Source: an uncultured Collinsella sp.
Lineage (GTDB): Bacteria; Actinomycetota; Coriobacteriia; Coriobacteriales; Coriobacteriaceae
Direction: 5' to 3'
Length of the DNA stretch: 15,597 nt
Assembly: GCA_905208635.1 (NCBI GenBank)
Contig: CAJLPX010000037.1
Span: forward strand, 1 to 15,597
The notes under the pieces are model-generated. The model was not told the DNA's origin. It made no database searches and was given only the letters and a program-made list of their open reading frames with translations. Every line of letters starts with the position of its first letter. The first letter of the stretch is position 1. Shown here one piece after another: positions 8,047 through 15,594 of the stretch. Made by a program: the position numbers and the translations under genes.

Positions 8047-8742
8047 CTAGAGCTCCGCGCCCCCAAGGCGATGCGCGATGCTATCGCAGGCAAGCGCGCC
8101 TACGACGGTCTTGGCGTCTTCGATCTTGCCGTCGAGCACGGCGTCAATCAGCTCGTGCAGCGGCACCAGGTCAACGTTGACGAACTCATCATCATCGGGG
8201 TTGGGCACATCAAACTCGAGCTTGGTAGCCAAGTAGATGTGAATGATCTCGTCGCAAAAACCGCAGGACGTGACAATCGACGTCAAAAAGCGAATGCGAC
8301 CAGCCCTAAAGCCCGTCTCCTCATGCAGTTCGCGCTTGGCGCAATCGAGCGGATCCTCGCCTGGATCGAGCTTGCCGGCGGGAATCTCGACCGTCACGCG
8401 GTCGATGGCGGTGCGGTACTGACGCACCAGTACGATCTTGCCGCTCTCGGTCAGCGCCACAACGGCCGCCGCACCCGGATGGCGAACGATATCGCGGGCG
8501 CTGCGGCGACCGTTGGGCAGCTCAACCTCAAGACGGTGGACGTCGAGGATCTTGCCCTTCCAGGCGCACTCCTCCGAAAGAATCTTCTCGTGCAGCTCGG
8601 CATCGTGCGGGTCGTCGTCGCCCAGCACCAGCGCCGGCTCGTCAGCGACCTCGCCACCAGGCTCGCCCTCGGCGTGCCCATACATGCGGCTGTCCTCCTC
8701 GACGATCTGTGCGTCCACGAGTTCTTCGTTCTTCTCGTCCAT
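8047..8742 (-). CDS. Nudix hydrolase, ADP-ribose pyrophosphatase-like
   Basis: A 231-residue Nudix enzyme. A complete Nudix box lies at residues 123-145: Gly123, Glu129, then REL-HEE-TG-F with Arg137, Glu138, Glu141 and Glu142, the metal-binding signature GX5EX7REUXEEXGU. The upstream VRQYRTAIDRVTVEIPAGK and the box placement resemble the ADP-ribose/nucleoside-diphosphate-sugar pyrophosphatase (NudF-like) subgroup. Such enzymes hydrolyse ADP-ribose to AMP and ribose-5-phosphate. The substrate is inferred, not proven. About 50 acidic residues precede the usual domain, rich in Asp/Glu, of unknown role. The ATG at 8740-8742 is preferred because AGAGGA sits 9 bases upstream; the in-frame ATG at 8751 would touch that site. 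It begins 21 bp after purD, probably in the same transcript. Confidence 0.93.
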   Translation of the reverse strand: MDEKNEELVDAQIVEEDSRMYGHAEGEPGGEVADEPALVLGDDDPHDAELHEKILSEECAWKGKILDVHRLEVELPNGRRSARDIVRHPGAAAVVALTESGKIVLVRQYRTAIDRVTVEIPAGKLDPGEDPLDCAKRELHEETGFRAGRIRFLTSIVTSCGFCDEIIHIYLATKLEFDVPNPDDDEFVNVDLVPLHELIDAVLDGKIEDAKTVVGALACDSIAHRLGGAEL

Positions 8743-8763
8743 CCGTCTCATTCCTCTCGGATT

Positions 8764-10068
<1,305 letters not shown>

Positions 10069-10122
10069 GGGTGCCTCCTCTATGGATGAACGGCCCGCTC
10101 CGCGCGAGCCCTTTGCAAGCAA

Positions 10123-10164
10123 ATATACCCCTCGGCCGCCCGTCCGGGCTGCAAAGGGGTATAT
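10123..10164 (-). terminator. Hairpin between purA and purD, possible terminator
   Basis: ATATACCCCT (10123-10132) pairs perfectly over 10 bp with AGGGGTATAT (10155-10164). The 22-nt loop contains a second small stem, GCCCG/CGGGC. It starts 21 bp after the purA stop. On the minus strand the stem is followed only by TTTGCTTGC, a weak T-run, so full or partial termination is plausible but not certain. Confidence 0.5.
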
Positions 10165-10185
10165 CGCAATAACCGTATAAACCGA

Positions 10186-11472
10186 TTACTTCCAGAATCG
10201 GTTGATGATCTGCTCGCGACCGGCGCCGACGCCAATGAACGTCACGCGGGTGTGTGCCAGATCTTCGATAAACGCCACGTAGTCCTGAGCCTCCTGCGGC
10301 AGCTCATCAAAGCTGCGGCAGCCGGTGATATCGCACTTCCAGCCAGGAAGCTCCTCGTAGATGGGCTTGGCGTGCTCAAAGCGCACCTGGTGCTCGGGCA
10401 CGCTCGTGTAGCGCTCGCCATCGACGTCATAGGCAACGCACACCTTAATGGTGTCGAAGGCCGAAAGCACGTCGAGCTTGGTCAGGGCGATATCGGTGAG
10501 ACCGTTAACGCGCGAGGCATAGTTGGCGATGGGGCCGTCAAACCAACCACAGCGGCGGCGACGACCGGTGGTCACGCCGTACTCATAGCCCTCCTCGGTC
10601 AGCGTGCGACCGGCCTCGGACTCATAGGAAAGCTCGGTGGGCATGGGGCCCGAACCGACGCGGGTGATATAGGCCTTCATGACGCCCAGCACGCGGTCGA
10701 CGTTCTTCATGCCCACGCCAGAACCGGTAATGGCGCCGCCGGCGGTGCAGTTGGAAGACGTCACGTACGGATAGGTGCCGTGATCGATGTCGAGCAGCGT
10801 CGCCTGGGCGCCCTCAAACAGCAGGTCCTTGCCCTCATCGATCATGTTGTTGAGCAGCAAGCTCGTCTCGGTGATGTAGGGGCGCAGGCGCTCGGCCATG
10901 GGCAGATACTCGTCGCAAATCTGGTCCACGGTGTAGGTGGGCAGGTTGTAGATGAGCTCAAGCTCGGGGTTCACGCGGGCAAGAGCGGTCTCCAGCTTGT
11001 CGCGGAACAGTGCCTCGTCCAGCATGTCCTGCATGCGCAGGCCGATGCGGGCCATCTTGTCCTGGTAGCACGGACCGATGCCTTGCTTGGTGGTACCGAT
11101 GTTCTTCTTGCCGAGCTTCTGCTCAAAGGCGCCATCCAGATCGATGTGGTACGGCATGATGACATGCGCGTTGCCGCTAATCTTGAGGTTCTTGGTGGTG
11201 ATGCCGTCGGCCTCGAACATGTCGATCTCCTCAAGGACAACCTTGGGGTTGACGACGCAGCCGTTACCGATCACCGACACGTGGTCGGAATACATGATGC
11301 CGGAGGGCACCTGGTGCAGGCCGTACTTCTTGCCGTTGACGACGATGGTGTGACCGGCGTTGTTGCCGCCCGAGTAGCGCACGACGGCATCGAAGTCGCC
11401 GGCGACCAGGTCGCAAATCTTACCCTTGCCCTCATCGCCCCACTGGGCACCGACCAAAACGGTTGACGGCAT
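10186..11472 (-). CDS. purA: Adenylosuccinate synthetase
   Basis: Catalyses GTP-dependent conversion of IMP and aspartate to adenylosuccinate, the committed step to AMP. The 428-residue product is full length for the family. The active-site residues are in their canonical places: the N-terminal GTP loop GAQWGDEGKGK with catalytic Asp13, and His41 in NNAGHT. Also present are the IMP-contacting TTKQGIGPCYQDK region and the TTGRRRRCGWFD segment. It ends with the conserved-looking FIGVGAGREQIINRFWK. The ATG at 11470-11472 has AAGGAG five bases upstream. A promoter-like sequence overlaps the 3' end of dnaB just upstream, suggesting independent transcription. No intein, frameshift or unusual insert is seen. 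Confidence 0.98.
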   Translation of the reverse strand: MPSTVLVGAQWGDEGKGKICDLVAGDFDAVVRYSGGNNAGHTIVVNGKKYGLHQVPSGIMYSDHVSVIGNGCVVNPKVVLEEIDMFEADGITTKNLKISGNAHVIMPYHIDLDGAFEQKLGKKNIGTTKQGIGPCYQDKMARIGLRMQDMLDEALFRDKLETALARVNPELELIYNLPTYTVDQICDEYLPMAERLRPYITETSLLLNNMIDEGKDLLFEGAQATLLDIDHGTYPYVTSSNCTAGGAITGSGVGMKNVDRVLGVMKAYITRVGSGPMPTELSYESEAGRTLTEEGYEYGVTTGRRRRCGWFDGPIANYASRVNGLTDIALTKLDVLSAFDTIKVCVAYDVDGERYTSVPEHQVRFEHAKPIYEELPGWKCDITGCRSFDELPQEAQDYVAFIEDLAHTRVTFIGVGAGREQIINRFWK

Positions 11473-11538
11473 GTTTACTCCTTACATTCATGGACTGTCT
11501 ACGCGCCACGCCGGCACGCAGAAGCACAAAACATTCCC

Positions 11539-11567
11539 AGTATACCCGTGCAACGGGCGCCTGTCCT
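11539..11567 (-). promoter_or_regulatory. Probable sigma-A promoter of purA with palindrome in spacer
   Basis: On the minus strand, AGGACA (plus 11562-11567; four of six to TTGACA) is followed after exactly 17 bp by TATACT (plus 11539-11544; five of six). The -35 overlaps the last codons of dnaB. The spacer holds the inverted repeat CCCGT-gca-ACGGG (11545-11557) abutting the -10, which could be an operator. The predicted 5' leader is about 60 nt. Confidence 0.6.
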
Positions 11568-12957
11568 ACTCCTCGGCATGTGCCCCATCAAGCTCATAGA
11601 ACTTGGTGGATGCCGGCAGGAACATCAGGTCGACGTCGCCGATCGGGCCCGAACGGTTCTTGGCCACGACGATACGCGTAACGCCCTCGTCGGGTCGATC
11701 GTCGCGCGAGGCTTCGGCCTCATCGGCGGAGCGGTCCAAGAACATAACGATATCGGCGTCCTGCTCGATGGAGCCCGATTCACGAAGGTCGGAAAGCTGC
11801 GGGCGCTTGCCGGTACGGGATTCGACCTGACGCGAGAGCTGCGACAGCGCGATGAGCGGGATCTTGAGTTCCTTGGCCATGATCTTCAGACCACGCGACA
11901 TCTCGGAGACCTCGACGGTACGGCTCTCGGAGCGGCGTCCCGGCGGAGGACTCACCAGCTGCAGGTAGTCCAGGATGATGATGGCCTTCTCCTTGTTGTG
12001 GAGCATGCGGCGGCTCTTGGCGCGAATCTCGGTCACTGTGGTGCCGGGCGTATCGTCAATCAGAATATCGAGCTTGGACAAGGTCTGCGTGGCCTCGTTG
12101 ATATTGGCCCACTGCTCGGGGCTAATGCGGCCCATGCGGAAGTCACTGATCGAAATCATGGCGTAGGCGCAAATCAGACGCTGGGCAATTTCCTTGCCCG
12201 ACATCTCCAGCGAGAAGAAGCCGACGGTATAACCGGCCGCGGCAGCGTTGAGCGCCAGATTCAGGGCGAACGACGTCTTACCCACAGCAGGGCGGGCGCC
12301 GATGATGATGAGCTGGCCCTCGCGAAAACCCATGAGCATGCGGTCGAGCGACGGGAAGCCCGTGGGCACGCCCGCAGCCTGGCCGCCTGCCTGGCACACT
12401 TCCTCGGCCTCGTTATAGGCCTCGACCATAAACTCGGTCAGCGTCTTGTAGCTCGACTTGACCTCGCGCGCCGTGACCTTGAGCAACTTGCTCTCGGCCA
12501 GCTCCACGACCTCTTTGGTATCGGTGGGAGCGTTATAGGCCAGCGCGTTGATCTCGTTGGTGGCGCCGATCAGCTCACGCAGCATCGAATCGCGGCGAAC
12601 GATAGCGGCATGGTGCTGCCAGTTGACGAGCGACAGGGTCTGACCCATCAACTCCAAAATGTAGGCCTCGCCGCCCACGGCATCAAGCTTGTTGATGCTT
12701 CGCAGGTAATCGATCAGCGAGATGGAGTCGATGGGAATGCGGCTGTTGTACATATCGACCATCGCGGTATAGATGGTCTTATGAATGGGCCGGTAGAAGT
12801 CATCGGGCTGCAGCTCGACCTGGGCCTCTTCGACCACCTCGGGCGATAGCAGCATAGCGGCCAGTACATTGGCCTCTGCATCTTGGTTTTGGGGAAGACC
12901 CAACTTGGAGCCGCGGTCCTCAACCGTCAGCCCGGTCTCCCTATCGTCATATGCCAT
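11566..12957 (-). CDS. dnaB: Replicative DNA helicase DnaB
   Basis: Hexameric helicase that unwinds DNA at the replication fork and recruits primase. The 463-residue protein has the DnaB N-terminal domain (about 20-125; PQNQDAEANVLAAMLLSPE). A linker precedes the RecA-like motor domain, which has Walker A GARPAVGKTSF (Lys227), Walker B with Asp330 (ILDYLQLV) and the downstream SRQVESRTGKRPQLSDLRESGSIEQDADIVMFLDR region. The length is normal and there is no intein. Of three nearby in-frame ATGs (12969, 12963, 12957), the one at 12955-12957 has GAGGA five bases upstream and is chosen. It lies between rplI and purA, an order common in Gram-positive bacteria. The 224-bp gap to rplI holds the upstream terminator, so dnaB should have its own promoter. 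A near-palindrome, GTCCT-N6-AGGAC (13059-13074), lies there, but no convincing promoter was found. Confidence 0.97.
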   Translation of the reverse strand: MAYDDRETGLTVEDRGSKLGLPQNQDAEANVLAAMLLSPEVVEEAQVELQPDDFYRPIHKTIYTAMVDMYNSRIPIDSISLIDYLRSINKLDAVGGEAYILELMGQTLSLVNWQHHAAIVRRDSMLRELIGATNEINALAYNAPTDTKEVVELAESKLLKVTAREVKSSYKTLTEFMVEAYNEAEEVCQAGGQAAGVPTGFPSLDRMLMGFREGQLIIIGARPAVGKTSFALNLALNAAAAGYTVGFFSLEMSGKEIAQRLICAYAMISISDFRMGRISPEQWANINEATQTLSKLDILIDDTPGTTVTEIRAKSRRMLHNKEKAIIILDYLQLVSPPPGRRSESRTVEVSEMSRGLKIMAKELKIPLIALSQLSRQVESRTGKRPQLSDLRESGSIEQDADIVMFLDRSADEAEASRDDRPDEGVTRIVVAKNRSGPIGDVDLMFLPASTKFYELDGAHAEE

Positions 12958-13110
12958 GAGCATCCTCATTCATATCGCTTGCGAGCATCCATAGTATCAG
13001 CCACGGTCCCAAAACGCGCCGCGCGCCGCCAATCATCACCGAACCAAACGGATGAACGGTCCTGTATATAGGACTTCGACGCAACGTTCACCATGACACT
13101 CACTCAGCGC

Positions 13111-13149
13111 AAAAAACAAAAGGGCGCCCTGGTTTCCCAGAGCGCCCTT
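13111..13149 (-). terminator. Rho-independent terminator of the rpsF-ssb-rpsR-rplI operon
   Basis: A 13-bp stem with one mismatch pairs AAGGGCGCCCTGG (13120-13132) with CCAGAGCGCCCTT (13137-13149). The four-base loop is GAAA on the transcript. The stem is followed on the minus strand by TTGTTTTTT. It lies 33 bp past the rplI stop. Confidence 0.93.
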
Positions 13150-13181
13150 CTTAGAACAAGATTGTTGCGTTGCAGCAAATG

Positions 13182-13721
13182 CTACTCGGCAGCAGCCTCA
13201 GTCTCGACCTCGGCGGTCTCGGCCTCGGCGACCTCAGCGGCCTCCTCGACCTCAGCCTCGGCAGCGAGCTCCTCGGCGGTAACGCCGACGAGAACGACAA
13301 CCTCGGCCTTGATCTCGCGGTACAGCGAGATGGCAACGGTGTGGGCACCGGCAACCTTGATGGGCTTACCGAGCTCGACGCGCTTGCGGTCGATGTCCAT
13401 ACCGAGCTGAGCCTTGATGGCGTCAGCGATCATAGCGGCGGTAACGGAGCCAAAGAGGATGCCCTCGTCGCCGACCTTGACGTCAACGGTGACCGTCTTG
13501 CCCTCGAAAGCAGCCTTGGTCTCGTTGGCGGTAGCCAGACGAACGGCCTCGCGCTTAGCGATGTTGTTGCGACGCTCGTCAAGCTGCTTGAGGTTGCCCT
13601 TGGTGGCGGCAACAGCGAGCTTCTTGGGGAACAGGAAGTTCTCAGCGTAACCCTGAGCGACCTCTACGACGTCACCCTCGCCGCCCTTGCCCTTGATCTC
13701 ATCGAGAAGAATAACCTTCAT
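13182..13721 (-). CDS. rplI: 50S ribosomal protein L9 with acidic C-terminal tail
   Basis: L9 binds 23S rRNA through its N-terminal domain and helps maintain reading-frame fidelity. The N-terminus is typical (MKVILLDEIKGKGGEGDVVE, then GYAENFLFPKKLA). It is joined by the long central helix (40-75) to the C-terminal domain (about 78-147). The product has 179 residues against a usual length near 150. The excess, residues 149-179, is an Ala/Val/Glu tail with 13 Glu and no basic residue, coded by degenerate CTC/GGC-rich repeats. The ATG at 13719-13721 has GGGAG upstream. It is the last gene of the S6 operon, starting 15 bp after rpsR. Confidence 0.97.
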   Translation of the reverse strand: MKVILLDEIKGKGGEGDVVEVAQGYAENFLFPKKLAVAATKGNLKQLDERRNNIAKREAVRLATANETKAAFEGKTVTVDVKVGDEGILFGSVTAAMIADAIKAQLGMDIDRKRVELGKPIKVAGAHTVAISLYREIKAEVVVLVGVTAEELAAEAEVEEAAEVAEAETAEVETEAAAE

Positions 13722-13736
13722 GATGCGTCTCCCTTC

Positions 13737-14003
13737 TTAGCCGCGGTCGCGGTTGCCACGAGAGGAAACCACGGGGACGGTGTACGGCAGGAGGGCCATC
13801 TCGCGGGCGCGCTTGATGGCGTTGGCGATGTCATGCTGATGCTGCGTGCAAGCGCCAGTGACGCGACGGGGCTTGATCTTGCCACGGTCGGTCATGTACT
13901 TACGGAGAAGCTGAGTGTCCTTATAGTCGATGAACTCAGTGTTCTCCTTGCAGAACTGGCAGTACTTACGACGCGGCTGACGTGCAGAAAAATCATTAGC
14001 CAT
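13737..14003 (-). CDS. rpsR: 30S ribosomal protein S18 (zinc-binding type)
   Basis: S18 pairs with S6 on the 30S platform. The 88-residue product shows the S18 core (DYKDTQLLRKYMTDRGKIKPRRVTGAC, then AIKRAREMALLPY). It carries Cys15, Cys18, Cys52 and His55, consistent with the metal-binding (C+) paralogue type rather than the Cys-less form. The frame is open to 14054, but that part runs through an intercistronic hairpin. The ATG at 14001-14003, giving MANDFSARQPRRKYCQFC, is the natural start, with AAAGG eight bases upstream. It lies between ssb (72-bp gap) and rplI (15-bp gap). Confidence 0.97.
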   Translation of the reverse strand: MANDFSARQPRRKYCQFCKENTEFIDYKDTQLLRKYMTDRGKIKPRRVTGACTQHQHDIANAIKRAREMALLPYTVPVVSSRGNRDRG

Positions 14004-14022
14004 GTCAAAATACCTTTCATTT

Positions 14023-14048
14023 GGCAACTTCGGCGAACCGAAGCCGCC
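14023..14048 (-). promoter_or_regulatory. Strong intercistronic hairpin before rpsR
   Basis: On the minus strand, GGCGGCTTCGG pairs with CCGAAGTTGCC over 11 bp (two G-U pairs) around a UUCG loop (plus 14034-14037). It ends about 20 bases before the rpsR start codon, just upstream of its AAAGG site. No T-run follows, so it is not a classical terminator. Possible roles are mRNA processing or stability, or translational control of rpsR. Confidence 0.6.
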
Positions 14049-14075
14049 TCTCACTCAAAAATAGGTGAACAACCC

Positions 14076-14528
14076 TTAGAACGGGATGTCCTCATCGTAG
14101 ACGTCGACCGCGGGCGGCGTAGCCACCGGTGCGGCAGGACGTGCTGCGGGCGCGGGAGCTGCGGGGGCGTAACCGCCCTGGTCGTAGCCACCCTGGCCAC
14201 CACGGGAGCTCATAAACTCGATCTCATCGACGATGACCTCAAGCTTGCTCCGGCGCTGGCCGTCGCGCTCCCAAGAGCTGTAGCGCAGCTTGCCCTCGAT
14301 CGCGACCTTGTTTCCCTTTGCCAGGAAACGGCTCACGGCCTCGGCGCGGGTGCCGAACATGGTGCAGTCGACAAAGTTGGGATAGTCCTCCCACTCGCCA
14401 GTCTGCGCGTTGCGGCGACGATCGTTCACGGCGACGCCAAAGGACAGAACCTGGGTTCCGCCGGCGGTGGCGCGCAGCTCGGGATCGCGGGTGAGGTTAC
14501 CGGTGATGTTCACTCGATTGATGCTCAT
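14076..14528 (-). CDS. ssb: Single-stranded DNA-binding protein
   Basis: Coats ssDNA in replication, recombination and repair. The 150-residue product has an OB-fold domain (about 1-108) with typical signatures: MSINRVNITGNLTRDPELR, VLSFGVAVNDRRRN, VDCTMFGTRAEAVSRFLAKG and KVAIEGKLRYSSWERDGQRRS. A Gly/Gln/Pro/Ala-rich flexible linker follows. The acidic tip DEDIPF at the very end is the motif that binds partner proteins. The ATG at 14526-14528 is preceded by AGAGGA, rather far upstream (11 bases). It lies between rpsF (48 bp upstream) and rpsR, the standard arrangement, so it is probably co-transcribed from the rpsF promoter. I saw no convincing LexA box. Confidence 0.97.
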   Translation of the reverse strand: MSINRVNITGNLTRDPELRATAGGTQVLSFGVAVNDRRRNAQTGEWEDYPNFVDCTMFGTRAEAVSRFLAKGNKVAIEGKLRYSSWERDGQRRSKLEVIVDEIEFMSSRGGQGGYDQGGYAPAAPAPAARPAAPVATPPAVDVYDEDIPF

Positions 14529-14576
14529 AACTCACTACTTCCTCTTGGGGCACAAGCCCAGTCCAAAACGACAGTC

Positions 14577-14870
14577 TTACTCCTGGTCGTCGCGACGGAC
14601 GATCATGTGGCGGACCACAGCGTCGGTGATGCGCAGGACGCGATCAAGCTCGGCGATCTGGGTAGGATCTGCGTGGAAGTTGATGAGGGTGTAGTCACCA
14701 TCGGTGAGGTCGTTGATCTCGTAGGCGAGCTTGCGCTTGCCCCACTCGTCAACGGAGTCGACCTTGCCAGCGCCCTCAGCGATCGTGGTATCGATACGCT
14801 TCATAACAGCGAGACGAGTCTCGGGGTCGAGCGACGGGTCAACAAAGAACAGCAGTTCATAAGCCTTCAT
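14577..14870 (-). CDS. rpsF: 30S ribosomal protein S6
   Basis: S6 binds the 30S platform as a heterodimer with S18. The 97-residue product has the single S6 domain: MKAYELLFFVDPSLDPETR at the start, WGKRKLAYEINDLTDGDYTLINFHADP in the middle and LRITDAVVRHMIVR near the end. It has no Glu-rich C-terminal tail. The ATG at 14868-14870 has the excellent site AGGAGGTG six bases upstream; the frame's earlier ATG at 14891 does not. It is the first gene of the rpsF-ssb-rpsR-rplI operon, with a promoter 70-100 bp upstream and a hairpin in the leader. Confidence 0.97.
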   Translation of the reverse strand: MKAYELLFFVDPSLDPETRLAVMKRIDTTIAEGAGKVDSVDEWGKRKLAYEINDLTDGDYTLINFHADPTQIAELDRVLRITDAVVRHMIVRRDDQE

Positions 14871-14896
14871 ATTGTCACCTCCTCTGGGCAAATGTG

Positions 14897-14925
14897 GCTT
14901 CAGGTCGTGAAGGTGCGCCTGAAGC
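14897..14925 (-). promoter_or_regulatory. Leader hairpin of rpsF, candidate S6:S18 autoregulatory site
   Basis: GCTTCAGG and CCTGAAGC (plus 14897-14904 / 14918-14925) pair perfectly over 8 bp around a 13-nt loop, inside the predicted 60-70 nt rpsF leader and about 26 bases before the start codon. Many bacteria control this operon by S6:S18 binding a hairpin in this position. The position and stem fit, but I cannot see the expected CCG-containing bulge clearly, so the assignment is tentative. Confidence 0.5.
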
Positions 14926-14941
14926 AGGAAAAGACTTGGTA

Positions 14942-14970
14942 ATAATATCTTTCAACCTCCTAGGCTGCAA
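14942..14970 (-). promoter_or_regulatory. Probable promoter of the rpsF operon
   Basis: On the minus strand, TTGCAG (plus 14965-14970) is followed after 17 bp by TATTAT (plus 14942-14947; five of six to TATAAT). Transcription should begin near 14935, giving a leader of about 65 nt. The inverted repeat GCTGCA-N6-TGCAGC (14964-14981) overlaps the -35 and might be an operator. Confidence 0.6.
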
Positions 14971-14981
14971 GAATATGCAGC

Positions 14982-15319
14982 TACAACCTCATGACCTCCA
15001 CATATGCCCATACTCACACGACGTTTCATGCGCATTCCAACCAAATGCTGACCAAAAGCTTGACGGAACTGTGGACAAGATACGGCGCTGCGGGGACAAA
15101 CCAAATCAAACTGCAGGTCAGCCATTGCAAGGCTGTGGTCGCAAAATGCATACCAGTGGCTCACAACACCGTTCAAATATTTTTAAAATTGCTGCCACGT
15201 CGTCTATAAATACCTATTTTGAACAATTTGTTGTATGCAGCCATGCTGGTCAGAGCCCGTTTTTGACCTTCTCGATCCCGTCACGAAGCCAAGCGATTCA
15301 AAAAATGCCAACTTTTCTG
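14982..15319. other. Gene-free spacer between the rpsF operon and tRNA genes
   Basis: About 340 bp between divergent units. It is noticeably more AT-rich than the neighbouring genes, especially 15165-15235. I see no supportable gene: the plus frame 14894-15445 runs into the tRNA and has no ribosome site or recognisable motif. The only structure noted is a 7-bp inverted repeat, GTTCAAA (15171-15177) and TTTGAAC (15218-15224), 40 bp apart, of unknown meaning. Confidence 0.5.
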
Positions 15320-15348
15320 TTTGCACTTTGCGATTCCTCGTGTATACT
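15320..15348 (+). promoter_or_regulatory. Promoter of tRNA-Ser(GGA)
   Basis: TTTGCA (15320-15325) is followed after 17 bp by TATACT (15343-15348; five of six to TATAAT). The mature tRNA starts 16 bp past the -10, so the 5' precursor would be about 10 nt. Confidence 0.65.
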
Positions 15349-15364
15349 GACTTTCGCATTTAAC

Positions 15365-15455
15365 GGAGAGTTGTCCGAGTGGCCGAAGGAGCACGATTGG
15401 AAATCGTGTAGGCGTCAAAAGCGTCTCCAGGGTTCAAATCCCTGACTCTCCGCCA
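15365..15455 (+). tRNA. tRNA-Ser, anticodon GGA
   Basis: A class II tRNA reading UCC and UCU. The acceptor GGAGAGT (15365-15371) pairs with ACTCTCC (15445-15451). The anticodon stem CACGA/TCGTG encloses the loop TTGGAAA, with anticodon GGA at 15399-15401. A long variable arm, typical of serine, follows. The T arm is CAGGG-TTCAAAT-CCCTG. The discriminator is G, and CCA is encoded at 15453-15455. It has its own promoter upstream and a terminator-like hairpin downstream. Confidence 0.96.
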
Positions 15456-15464
15456 GTTAATTCC

Positions 15465-15494
15465 AAAGCAGGCCTTCGAGCCTGCTTTGTTTTT
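15465..15494 (+). terminator. Terminator-like hairpin between the two tRNA-Ser genes
   Basis: AAAGCAGGC (15465-15473) pairs perfectly over 9 bp with GCCTGCTTT (15480-15488), and GTTTTT follows. It lies 9 bp past the first tRNA and 9 bp before the second. It has the form of a Rho-independent terminator on the plus strand. Confidence 0.8.
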
Positions 15495-15503
15495 ACCCCA
15501 CGC

Positions 15504-15594
15504 GGAGGGGTGGCAGAGTGGTTGAATGCGGCGGTCTCGAAAACCGTTTGGCCTGTATAAGGTCACGAGGGTTCGAATCCCTCCTCCTCCGCCA
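15504..15594 (+). tRNA. tRNA-Ser, anticodon CGA
   Basis: A class II tRNA reading UCG. The acceptor GGAGGGG (15504-15510) pairs with CTCCTCC (15584-15590), including one G-U. The anticodon stem GCGGT/ACCGT encloses CTCGAAA, with anticodon CGA at 15538-15540. The long variable arm is present. The T arm is GAGGG-TTCGAAT-CCCTC. CCA is encoded at 15592-15594. The spacing to the preceding hairpin leaves no room for its own promoter, so it probably depends on read-through from the first tRNA gene. The window ends 3 bp later. Confidence 0.96.

Noticed and set aside
7848..8093. 81-codon minus-strand frame in the Nudix-ABC exporter gap
   Set aside because: It covers the palindromic element and overlaps the Nudix 3' end. 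The composition is Arg/Ser/Leu-rich with no motif. It is more likely repeat-derived noise than a gene.
10252..12849. Long plus-strand frames opposite purA (10252-11466) and dnaB (11548-12849)
   Set aside because: Mirror frames of conserved genes, with no recognisable domain.
13059..13074. GTCCT-N6-AGGAC hairpin upstream of dnaB as a promoter or operator
   Set aside because: The TATATA core looks -10-like, but no -35 lies at proper spacing on the minus strand and the arms are only 5 bp.
13170..14942. Plus-strand open frame of 590 codons across rplI, rpsR, ssb and rpsF
   Set aside because: Antisense to four certain genes and runs through their intergenic sites and hairpins. The composition is a mirror artefact.
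15070..15078. DnaA-box-like TGTGGACAA near ssb/dnaB
   Set aside because: A single near-match (one mismatch to TTATCCACA) with no cluster of boxes, and dnaA/dnaN are not in the window. Not evidence for an origin.
15171..15224. Possible LexA-type or other operator (GTTCAAA/TTTGAAC arms)
   Set aside because: The arms are 40 bp apart, unlike a LexA box, and lie far from the ssb promoter. Reported only as a feature of the spacer.
14894..15445. 183-codon plus-strand frame before the tRNAs
   Set aside because: It runs into tRNA-Ser(GGA), overlaps the rpsF leader and promoter, and has no ribosome site or family resemblance.
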